Assembly (NCBI GenBank): GCA_025558095.1
Contig: JAIVFI010000040.1
Location: forward strand, 62,001-126,000
Length of the DNA: 64,000 nt
DNA from: Hyaloraphidium curvatum
Lineage: Eukaryota; Monoblepharomycota; Hyaloraphidiomycetes; Hyaloraphidiales; Hyaloraphidiaceae
Direction: 5' to 3'
Positions 51,214-61,447 of the stretch are shown here, one piece after another. The translations under genes were made by a program, and so were the position numbers. Every line of letters begins with the position of its first letter. The stretch's first letter is position 1. The notes beneath the pieces are model-generated. The model saw nothing but the letters and a program-made list of their open reading frames with translations, did not search any database and was not told the DNA's origin.

Positions 51214-52688
51214 ATGGCAGCTGCTGCGACGCCAGCTGTTGCTGCGGCCGACACGAACAAGGACGGCCTCATCACGGAGGAGGAAGCCGCGGCCTTCCTC
51301 AAGGAGCTGAAGGGTCCGTTCCCCCGGGTCCTCTCGACAACTCGCGCTCACCTGCCCATCGAGACAGAAAAGAACCCTTCTGCCTACCAGGAGCTCGAGG
51401 AGCTCAACAAGAAGAACGCCCCGGCGAGCGGCGAAGTCTCCGCCCGCTCCGTTGGCGGCGGGGGAGGATCCTCGAACTCGGCGCTGGGCATGCTGGGTCC
51501 CCTGCTGCAGATGTTCGGGCAGGGCGGCGGGAACCAGATGGGAGGCGCTCCCAGCTTCGGCAGCAACGTCTTCAACCCCATGAGCAGTCAGACTGGGCCG
51601 CAGATGAGCTCGACGGGCGGCTTCGGCCAGCAGCCCATGAACACGGGGAACTGGAACTCGAACGCGCAGTGCCCCCGCAACAACTTCCACGTGATGGTGG
51701 TCAAAAGCGTGAACGTGGCGTATCGCTGTGACCAGTGCGGGAGTACGAGGATGGCCGGCGAGCCTCACTGTGAGTTCGGCGGACCTGTGCTCCCATGTGC
51801 CCGTTCCAACCCGTCGGCGGACCGCAGACCGGTGCGACGCCGACGATCTCGACCTTTGTCCCAACTGCCGCTTCACTGGACAAGGTCCTTCGTTCCCCGG
51901 CGGCCAGCCCGGCATGAATCAGCAGGCTTTCGACCCGCGTGGCCACCAAATGACGTTCAAGAGCATCAACACGGTCTACAACTGCGATCGCTGCCGCCAG
52001 CAGCGCATGCCGAACGAGATCCACGCTCGCTGCGACATCTGCAACTACGACGTGTGCGTCAATTGCCAACCGGTTCCTGGTGGGATGGGTGGCGGGTTCC
52101 AGCCCGGCTTCCCCGGCGGTCAGTTCCCCGGAGGGCAGATCCCCGGCGGCCAGTACCCCAACCAGCCTGGCGTGCACCCGAACCCCAACCCGCCGCCCGG
52201 GTTCCCCGGCGGCCAGTTTCCGGGCGGCCAAGGCCAGTTCCCCGGCGGCGGCTTCACGGATCCCCGCGGGCACGCGATGCAGATGATGGCTATACCGACG
52301 ATTTACAACTGTGATCGGTGCGGATCCCAGCGGCCTCCAAACGAATCGCACATGCGGTGCAATATGTGGTGAGCTGCCATCTGCACCCCCTGCTTCGATT
52401 CCGTTGACCCGTTTACCCAGCAATATCGACTACTGTAACTCCTGCACCGGACAAGGCTACAACCAGGGCGGCGGGTGGAACCAGGGCGGCGGCGGATGGA
52501 ACCAGAACCAGGGCGGATGGAACCAGAACCAGGGCGGGTGGAACCAAGGCGGCTACCCGAACCAGGGCGGCTACCCGGGCGGAGGCAGCTCCGGCGGTGG
52601 CCTCGGTGGCCTGCTCGGCTCGCTGCTCGGCGGCGGCTCGCTTGGGTCCCTCCTCGGCGGCGGCAGCAGCTCGGGGCGTTACCCGTGA
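51214..52688 (+). CDS. EF-hand plus three zinc-module protein with Gly-rich tail
   Basis: Three exons, 51214-51769, 51828-52368 and 52421-52688, 454 residues. An EF-hand loop DTNKDGLITEEE is near residues 13-24. After a Gly/Gln-rich linker come three tandem modules with the plan H...(Y)xCDxC..(Q)R...H.RCxxCxxDxCxxC: NNFHVMVVKS with YRCDQCGSTR; RGHQMTFKSI with YNCDRCRQQR and RCDICNYDVCVNC; RGHAMQMMAI with YNCDRCGSQR and RCNMCNIDYCNSC (the last assembled across the second splice). The first module has RCDADDLDLCPNC and so lacks one cysteine. The tail has GGWNQ repeats. The His/Cys spacing is like C1/DC1 fingers. No known protein with this architecture is recalled. Confidence 0.7.
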
Positions 52689-52881
52689 TCGGAAGGGAGG
52701 GCGGCAAACGGGGCTGTAACCGATGATCTCGCTCGGGAGTATGATTTCTTATATCATTTAGGTCTGAATAGCGAGATCTTTGTGCTTGAAGCGGGAACGG
52801 GGTTTCGGGGCGGCGTAGCGGGTGCTTGCCTTGAGCCGTCCCCCTCCTCTACCCCGCTTGCGTGGCGACGACAGCGCGACG

Positions 52882-54342
52882 ATGTCGGTACTTGGGTTTC
52901 CCCGGCTGCTGGCCAGACCACTCCTGCCGCTCGGGGCGCGACCGGCGGCCGCGATTCTGCGCGGCGCCGCGGGCACGGTGTCTCCGTGCGTGCGCGCCCG
53001 CGGCATCGCCCTCGGCGCGCGGCCGCGCCCGGCGCCGCCCATTCCCGGACTTCTGCAGCAATCGCGACCGCAGGTCGCCGTCCGCGTGCGGCCGCGCGGC
53101 AGCCGGCGCTCCGAATATGAGCGGTGGGACGACCAGGGACCGCCCGGCGTGGGCCCCGACCCCGGGCGGGGCGGCGGCTTCGGCTCGCGCTGGAACCGCA
53201 TGGGCTGGGGAAAGTGGCTCGTCGTCGCCTGGGCCGGCGGCACGACCGTGTACTACTTCACGCACCAGGACCGCGTGCCGATCTCGGGGCGCAAGCGCTT
53301 CCTCTCCGTCACCCCCGAGGAGGAGATCTTCATGGCCCGCGTCTCGCTGCAGCAGGTGCTGCAGGAGTACGGTTCCAAGATCGTGCCGCCGAATCACCCG
53401 ATCCACCAGTTTGTGGCGGGCGTGGTGAAGCGCTTGCTTCCCGTGACCGGCCTGACGGACCTGGAGTGGGAGATACGGGTGATCGCAGACCCGCAGCAGG
53501 TGCTTGCAGGCTATTGCGCGCGTTTCTGTGACCTCGTCTGACCGGAGCCGTCCCAGAACGCGTTTGTGCTCCCGGGGGGCAAGATCTTCGTCTTCACGGG
53601 GATCCTGGACGTCTGCCCGGACGCAGACTCTCTGGCTACGGTTCTCGGCCACGAAATGGCCCACACGATCGCCCGGCATTCGGCGGAAAAGCTGTCGTAC
53701 GCGCAGCTCTTCACGTGGACGCTCGTCGCCGCCCACTGGATCCTCGGGATCGATCTGACGTGGGTACAGGGGCTCATTTACAACTTTGCGGTGAACTTGC
53801 CGAGGAGCCGGATGGTGGAGAGCGAGGCGGACTACATCGGGTGGGCCGGATTCGCTTGGCCAAGAACGTCGGCGAGTGCTCATCGGGCTCCCTGCTCAGG
53901 CTCCAACTTATGGCTCAGGCGTGCTTTGATCCGTCGAAGGCAGTCGGCGTTTGGCAGCGATTCATCCTCGTGAGCTCTATCGCCCCAACTCCAGGCACCA
54001 GGCGCCTGATCCCCTTCCCGCCTGCAGCTCGGCCAGAAGCAGCCCCCTGAGTTCCTTTCGGACCATCCCTCCCACGAATCCCGCATCGTCACCCTCCAGA
54101 AATGGCTCCCCGAGGCGCAGATGCGCTCCGAGCAGTCCGACTGCCACCGGACGCTGGACTTCCTGGGGGCCTTTGGCGGCGCGTGGGGCTACGAGCCGCG
54201 GAGGGGCTCGCACGCGCCCCAGAAGATCATCGGGTTCGAGGACCAGGTGCTGGATCCCAGCCATCTCGTGAGGACGGACGAGGCGGTGCGGGAGGCGTAC
54301 GATTCCTTCTCGAATGGGGAAGGCGAGGGCCGGCGGAGGTGA
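52882..54342 (+). CDS. OMA1: OMA1-like mitochondrial inner-membrane metallopeptidase
   Basis: Four exons, 52882-53499, 53557-53840, 53900-53969 and 54028-54342, 428 residues. An Arg/Ala/Pro-rich N-terminus serves as a mitochondrial presequence, followed by a membrane helix (KWLVVAWAGGTTVYYFTH). The M48 peptidase core is NAFVLPGGKIFVFTG after the first splice, the zinc site LGHEMAHTIARHSAE (His238, Glu239, His242), and the third ligand in RMVESEADYIG. A second hydrophobic stretch lies at FTWTLVAAHWILGID. The C-terminal part has the family's FLSDHPSHESRIVTLQKWLP. OMA1 is a stress-activated protease that cuts OPA1 and DELE1 in animals, and works in inner-membrane quality control in fungi. Confidence 0.9.
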
Positions 54343-54561
54343 TCGGGGAGGCGAAGATGATCGGGGAGGCGGGGTGACCGGGAGTTCGGGAACGTTTGCC
54401 GAGACTAGCTTATGAGAGCTCTGTCGTTGCGTTCGCGACATGTGTTTGTGCGCCTGAATGATTCGGGAACCGTCTTTTGCCGCGGTGGCTGTGCCGGCGG
54501 CCCGCCGCCCGATCACAGCGGTCACATTTTTGGGACAGAAATCTCTGCCCTGCCGGACAAC

Positions 54562-57500
54562 ATGGAGCCTTCCGAAGGCCCCAAAACCGGCACCGGAACA
54601 GAGCCAGAGATGGCGCAGGTGGAATTGGCGACCTTCGGAAGCGCCGGCGCGGACGCAGTACCGGCAGCGGCCCCCGACGTTGCTACCGCGCTGCCGGCGG
54701 CCGTCGATGCGAAGGATTCGAACGCTGCACTGGCGCTGGTGGACGATGATCCCGCCGACCGGGTGCTGGAGAGGACTGCGCCCGTTGTCGAGGAGTCGGA
54801 CGATGCGAAGGCCAAGGGCAAGAAGAAGAAGGGCGGCAAGCCGGAGAAGAGCATCGGCCTGTTAGCCATGATCGCGAGGTTCGCGACGCCCACGGACCGG
54901 CTCCTCATGCTCCTGGGCCTCGTCTGCGCCGTGGCCGCCGGCTGCGCCCAGCCGATCCAGACCATCTTCCTCGGCGACATCCTGCAGTCGTTGATCCAGT
55001 ATAATCCGGCCTGCGACGCTATTCCTCCGCCTCCGTTCCCGTATCCCTGCAACTCCGCGTACCTACGGAGCTCGGTGCAGACCGCCGTGATTGCCTACCT
55101 GATCATTGCTGGGGTCGTCTTCGTGCTGAACTACGTGGCCATCTTGACGTGGTCTGTTGCCGGCGAGCGATCCAGCAAGCGCATGAGAGAAGAGTACCTG
55201 GCGGCCCTTTTGAGGCAGGACGTGGGCTGGCACGATGGTCAGGCAACTGGGGATCTGATAAACAGGATCGGGTCGGACGTGAACCTTGTCCGCGACGGCA
55301 TCTCGGAGCGCATAGCCAACATCACCATCTTCGTATCGACCTTCCTCTGCGGTTTCGTGCTCGCCTTCGTGCGTGGCTGGGAATTAGCTATAGTCGTGAG
55401 CGCCATTCTTCCCATACTAGGGGGAGCTGGCGTCTTCATTGCCAAGGCCGTTCAGTTCAAGGCTCGCGGTTCCCAGGACGAGTACGGCGAAGCCGGTGGC
55501 ATCGCTCAGGCAGCTCTCTCGAGCATCCGCACAGTCGTGTCGTTCGGCCTGGAGGAGACGATGATCCAGAAGTACGAGGCAGTGCTGCAGAAGGCGCTGA
55601 AGAGCGGCGTCCAGCAGAGCCTGGTCTCGGGTGTCGGCCTCGGTTTTTTCGGATTCTGTATATTCGGAGCATTTGCATTGGCTTTCTTTTGGGGTTCCTA
55701 TCTCGTGGAGTGGGGCAAGTACGACGGCGGACGAGTTATCAACGTGGGTCTCGTTTGCCTCATGAAGGCGCAGCAATCCGACCATACCTGTTTGCCAGGT
55801 TTTCTTTTCCATTCTCATCGGAGCATTCTCACTTTCCGGAATGAGCCCGCTCGTGACAGCTGTGTTCCAGGTAAGGTCGCCGAGTTGCCCGTCGATTTGT
55901 CATGGCAGCTCTGATCACGCGCCATCAGGCTCAAGGTGCCGCCTACAGCATCTTCACGACCATCGACCGCAAGTCCCCGATCAACTACGAAGACCCTGGC
56001 GGAAAGCAGCTCACCACCGTGGAGGGCAACATCGAGTTCCGCAACGTCGACTTCGAGTACCCGACTCGTAACGAGGTCAAGGTCCTGCAGAACTTCTCGC
56101 TGATGATCTCCAAAGGGTAAGAGGGGGATTGTGCTCCCTGAGTGCAACTCGCTTCCTTACCGTTCTGCCATGCCGTCGACAGGAAGACCACCGCTCTCGT
56201 CGGTGCCTCCGGCAGCGGCAAAAGCACGATAGTGAAGCTCGTGGAGCGCTTTTATGATCCTTCGGCCGGCGAAGTGCTTCTGGACGGCGTCTCCCTCAAG
56301 GACCTGAATGTGCGCTGGCTGCGTCAGCAGATGGCGATCGTGGGCCAGGAACCGGTGAGGCATGAGCCGGTATGTGAGCCTGTCTTGCTCTGATCCACGC
56401 CCAACAGGTATTGTTCGACCTGTCAATCAAGGAAAACATCTTGTTCGGGTTGGATCGGCCGCGCGAGCGCTACACTCCGGAGCAGCTCGATGCGATGGTC
56501 GTTGCTGCGGCCAAGGCAGCAAACGCATACGACTTTATCATGCGCTTCGAGAAGAACTTTGACGAAGTCATCGGAGAGAAGGGTGAGTCGAGCCTCGGGC
56601 GCCAGGTCGCTGCATGAAGCTCACCTCGTGCGGCTTCGCAGGTGGAATGGTCAGCGGGGGGCAGAAGCAGCGCATCGCCATCGCAAGAGCTATCATCAGC
56701 GATCCCAAGATCTTGCTCCTTGGTGAGATTCAAGCCAGTTCGATGTCTCGGTCGCGCTGATATGGTGGATCAGATGAATCGACGTCTGCGCTTGACACCG
56801 CGAGTGAGCGCATCGTTCAAGCCGCCTTGGATTCCGTCTCCGTCGGAAGGACTACGATCGTCGTAGCGTGGGTTCGAGCTTGCGTCTGACGGGTCATCCA
56901 TGCTCACGTCGTGCAAACAGCCATCGACTTTCGACAATCAAAAACGCGGACAACATCGTCGTCATGACCAACGGAACTATCATCGAGCAGGTGATATGTT
57001 TGCCCTTCGCCGATCGACCCCCTGCTGAAGCCGGACCCCTTTAGGGCACGCATGACGAACTGCTGGCGCGCAATGGTGCTTACGCAGAGCTCGTCAAGGC
57101 TCAGGAGCTCAAGCAGCTCAAGAAGGAGGAACGCCGCATCCGCCGCAAGAGCACTGCCGACATCTCCAAAGCCCACGCCTCGCATGCTGAAACTGACTCC
57201 ACGGGTGCATTTGGTACGCCGGCGATACCTGCACTGGGCCTTGCCGCACCGATGCTGGCGGAAGCACGGTTCATGAGTGCGATCCAAGGCGCGCAGGCAC
57301 CCACCCTGGGCTCCGAGTCACTCGACGACGACGAGAGCGACTCGGATTCCGAATCCAACTTAGAGGACAGCAGCGGGTCCCTGTCGACAGCTGCAGAGGG
57401 TGGTGCGCTCACGACCAAAGTCGGACCGGACGCTCTCAGTGTCCAGATTGCTCCGGAGGCTGTGCCGAAGTCGAAGGCTGCGACGACCGACGAGCGGAAG

Positions 57501-59808
57501 CCCATCTCTCGGGCAAAGACTGCGGAAGAGCTCGCGAAGCAGAAGGAGGAAGAGGAAAAGGAGCGGACCAAGAAGCTGCAAGACAAGTACGCAAAGAAGA
57601 GCGCGCCGTGGGGCCGTTTGGCGAAGGAGAATGCGCCGGAGTGGTACTTGATCATCATCGGCACTTTGGGAGTGAGTGCCCGTATTGAGCCCTGCACTCT
57701 GGCCGTTCTCATCGCCTTTGCAGACGATCGTGTTGGGGTGCATCTTCCCTGTGAGTGTTGAGCAGTGCCCACGTTCTCTTGTCAATCTCATCACTCCTTT
57801 CTCAAGCTATATGCCCTTGTCTTCGGCAACATCCTCACCGTCTTTAGGCCGGGCAACCCACAAATTCGTCAGGAAGCCAACTTCTACAGCGGCTTGTTCG
57901 TCGCGCTCGGAACCGCGAACCTCTTTGCCGCCTTCATGCAAACTGCTAGCTTCGGTATATCGGGCGAGCGCATGACAATGCGTCTTCGCGCCGCCTCTTT
58001 CCGGAAGATGCTCTACTCGGAGATTGCCTTCTTCGACGAAGAGGAGAACAGCGCGGGATCGCTCGTCGCGAAGCTCTCGAACGAAGCGACGGAGGTGAAG
58101 AGTCTCACTGGTCAGCTCATCGGCTCCCTGCTGCAAATCATCGTCACCATCCTGTGCGGCGCCATCATTGGTCTCATCTACTCGTGGCGGTTGTTCCTGG
58201 TAGGTCGCGCGCCCTCTACCGCTTCGCGCTTCTGACATGCATCGCAGGTGATCATTAGCGTCTTGCCTCTCTTGATTGCGGGCTCGTTCTTGCAGTTCCG
58301 CACATTCTCCGGTACCGAAGGTGCGACGAAACAGCGATACGAGAGGGCGTCGAAGGTCGCATCGGAAGCGATCTCGGAGATCAGGACCGGTGAGCTTCAT
58401 TCAAGTTTCGATGGTTCCATCGTCCGTCTAAAGCGTACGCAATTCCAGTTGCACCTCTGACAAAGGAGCAGGTCTTTCTGGACATGTACAAGTCGAACGT
58501 TGCCGAGCCGCACCGCTTTGCCATCAGATCGGCGTTCATTGCGTCGGCCGGCAGCGGTTTTGCGCAGTCGTTCCTCTACCTGCTCTACGCTCTCGCGTTC
58601 TGGTACGCGGGCGTGCTGGTGCTGGATGGCCTCTCCACCGGCACGGACGTTCAAGTGGCGGTGAGCGGTCCAACGCTGAGCCCAGTCTGGTGCCTCGTCC
58701 TCACACGGCCCCTTTTCGTTGTTCTAGATCTTCTCCGTAGTTTTCATGACGATCCCCATCGGCCAGGCGTCGGCGTTCCGTGAGTGGCTTGCAGTTTGGC
58801 GGGCTTTCGCCGGGGCTCACAAACCCCCAGTTCCAAACGTCGCCAAAGCCAAGATAGCGGCCCTCGACGTCTTCGAACTTCTCGACAGGCAGTCGCGCAT
58901 CAATGCAGCCTCTGCATCCGGGCAGAAGCGGGATCCCAAGGGCCAGGTGGATGCGAAGGAGATCGAGTTCAACTACCCGACACGCCCAACCGTGCCCGTC
59001 CTGCGCGGAACCACGCTGGGAGCCCAGCCGGGCGAGACTATTGCGTGCGTCGGTCCCAGCGGAGCTGGCAAGTCGACGATCATCGGGCTCGTGCTTCGAT
59101 TCTACGACATAATCTCGGGCCGCCTCACCGTCGAAGAACTGGAGGTCCGGGACTGGGTGCTCCGCAACCTGCGCCTCGAGATGGCGCTCGTCGGGCAGGA
59201 ACCAGTCCTGTTCTCGATGTCAATTGCAGACAACATTGCAGCGGGCAAGCCGGCGGAATTGGGACCCGCGAGCCGGGCCGAGATCGAGGCCGCCGCACGG
59301 CAAGCGAACATACACAACTTCGTCATGAAGCTTCCCAACGGCTACGACACAACTGTCGGTGAATCGGGCAGCCTTCTTTCTGGAGGACAGAAGCAGAGGG
59401 TCGCCATCGCGCGCGCGCTCATCCGGCAACCCAAGATCCTGCTGCTGGACGAAGCAACGGCGGCACTCGAGTGCGTCTCGCCTTCGCCATTGATTGTCTG
59501 ATCTCGTTGACGCACGCATCCGCAGCTCGGCCAGCGAAAAAGTAGTTCAGGAAGCGCTGGACGCCGCCTCCTCCGGACGGACGACGCTGGTCATTGCCCA
59601 CCGCCTGTGAGCCCAAGACCCTTGTCATTGATGTGCTTCAGCTAACGGACATCCGCGCAGGTCGACGATCCAGGGGGCTGATCGCATCTTCGTCTTCAAC
59701 GAAGGCCGCATCTGCGAATCGGGGAAGCACATGGAGCTCCTCGAGAAGGACGGCGTTTATGCGTCGCTCGTTCGCCAGCAGGCCCTCACGGCGACCGCCG
59801 AGGAGTAG
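54562..59808 (+). CDS. Full ABC-B (MDR/P-glycoprotein-type) exporter
   Basis: Seventeen exons (54562-55743, 55799-55870, 55929-56116, 56183-56354, 56408-56582, 56642-56722, 56774-56867, 56921-56990, 57045-57671, 57724-57750, 57807-58199, 58248-58389, 58449-58660, 58728-58779, 58831-59470, 59526-59606, 59661-59808) encode 1451 residues. Layout is TMD-NBD-TMD-NBD. NBD1: Walker [11 protein letters not shown], signature VSGGQKQR, Walker B ILLLDEST, H-loop AHRLST. A linker of about 150 residues is acidic then basic ([27 protein letters not shown]). NBD2: [34 protein letters not shown]. All motifs are intact, so it should be an active exporter of lipophilic compounds. A 27-nt exon encodes TIVLGCIFP in TMD2. 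The start was taken at [10 protein letters not shown]. Confidence 0.93.
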
Positions 59809-59992
59809 AACGCCGCCGCATCTTGATCGTGTATTCGTCCGTGTGGAAAAGAATGATCATCTTTAGAGACTCGTCGTGCCTCGATGGAGATTTGGGAAGC
59901 GCCTCAATGTCTACGAGTCGCGGAGTTTCGCGCAGTTGGCGCCAGCTGTGTCCCCCACACGCCACCTTCTCGCGGAGCAGCGAAACGGCACG

Positions 59993-60937
59993 ATGCGCGG
60001 CCAGGTGGACATCTGGACCCCTGCGGTCGAGGGCGACGTCGCCTTTTTCCGCAGGTCCTTCGCGAACGGCCCCGGCGCCACGGAGCCGCTAGGGGTCGGC
60101 CGCGTGGCATCGCCGCGCCCGTGGGAGAAGAGGCCGCCTCTGCTCAGCGAATCGGACGAGCCGGAAGAAGAAGATGTTGGGTCCGACGGCGCCGAGGAGC
60201 CCGACTCCGGTTCGGAACGTGGCTCCGTGTCTGGGGAGGACGACGACCTCGGGGACGAGGAAGTGGGTTCGGGCGAGCCTCCGATCCCCCATATCGACAC
60301 GCCGGGCCTCGCGAGGGACGAGGCCGGTGAGCTGGAGCGGCGAGGGCGGTTCAAGGGTGTGGCCAACAACGGCCGGAGATGGGTGCTCGCCGGAGGACTC
60401 TCGGCCAAGGACGCCTCAAAGAAGGCGACGCCCCTCGTCTTTGCGATCGTCTGTGGCAACGCCGGACTCGTGCAGGCGCTTTTGGAGCTTGGTGCCAGCC
60501 CGCTGGCGGGCAACGCGCTGGCCGTGGCGGAGAGGAACGGCCAGGGGAGGGTCCTTGAAGCCCTCCGCGCCGCGGGAGGGAGGAGCGCCGTGGCCGCCCT
60601 GGCCATCGAGCGTAGGCCGTCGCCGTTTGCTCCGGACGGGCCGTTTCGGAGCCCGAGCCGCGCCGGACGGGAAGAGGGAAGGCCGGGAGGCAAGGGCAAG
60701 AAGAGCGCGCGGAGGGACCGTCTGGCGGCAGGAGAGGGCGACGGCGATTCGATAGCCAGCGACGACGGCTCGGAGCGCCTGTCGTTGGCTGGAGACGACG
60801 AGGACACGCTGGCCGGCTCTGATCCTCCGGTTCCGCGCTGGAGGAAGGATCTGGTCGGCGAGAACGAGTCGCGGAGGAAGGAACGCCAGCGCTCGAGGCA
60901 GAAGGATAGGGACTCGAAGACCGATTTTGATTTCTGA
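59993..60937 (+). CDS. Acidic ankyrin-repeat-like protein
   Basis: Taken from the first ATG (MRGQVDIWTPAVEGDVAFF), 314 residues. The same frame stays protein-like for about 40 codons further upstream (FGKRLNVYESRSFAQLAP) but has no ATG there, so the true start may be in a missed upstream exon. A Glu/Asp/Ser-rich region (residues 50-115) is followed by an ankyrin-like pair: TPLVFAIVCGNAGLVQALLE, then LGASPLAGNALAVAERNG and QGRVLEALRAAGG. The C-terminus is Arg/Lys/Ser-rich and ends SKTDFDF. Probably a scaffold or regulatory protein. Function unknown. Confidence 0.6.
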   Translation: MRGQVDIWTPAVEGDVAFFRRSFANGPGATEPLGVGRVASPRPWEKRPPLLSESDEPEEEDVGSDGAEEPDSGSERGSVSGEDDDLGDEEVGSGEPPIPHIDTPGLARDEAGELERRGRFKGVANNGRRWVLAGGLSAKDASKKATPLVFAIVCGNAGLVQALLELGASPLAGNALAVAERNGQGRVLEALRAAGGRSAVAALAIERRPSPFAPDGPFRSPSRAGREEGRPGGKGKKSARRDRLAAGEGDGDSIASDDGSERLSLAGDDEDTLAGSDPPVPRWRKDLVGENESRRKERQRSRQKDRDSKTDFDF

Positions 60938-61447
60938 TTCGTGTTCTTGTTAGTTCTTGATGCATAGCACTGTGGATTTCGAAGCTAGAGGTGATAAACT
61001 AACCCTCGGCCCAGTCCAAGCACCTTTCGGCTCAAAGTGCAGTCCATGGCATCTAAAGCGTCTCTGCATTTCGAGCAAGCTGTGTCTGCTGCAGGATCGA
61101 TTAGGAAAGATTCCGTTTCCTTTAGCACCGAGCAGACGCAGTTGCGGATGAATGCGGATTCGCTTTCCTGGAGGTGCCCGCCCGTGTCGGACGAGCAAAC
61201 ATTTGCCATCATCATCCTGGATGAGCAATTCGTGTTCGGAGAGGGCCCTCGCGGGTTAGTCACAGGGGTGCGCTCTCTAGGGGTCCCGATTTGATTGATT
61301 GGGTGGCGGTGCTGATGCGCCGGGTCCCTCGCGCCTACTCCTTTTAGAAGAACCGACTGATCATCGGATCGGGCCCTCCTCCACGCACTGCCCCCCGCCG
61401 CAGCAGTTTCGGAGGCCAGCGCGGCACCTCTTTTCCCCTCCCACCCC
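60938..61447. other. Intergenic region
   Basis: 510 bp between the ankyrin-like gene and the sugar-dehydrogenase gene. Contains lower-GC sequence at 60,950-61,220 with short frames on both strands and no domain. Probably 3' UTR and promoter. Confidence 0.45.
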
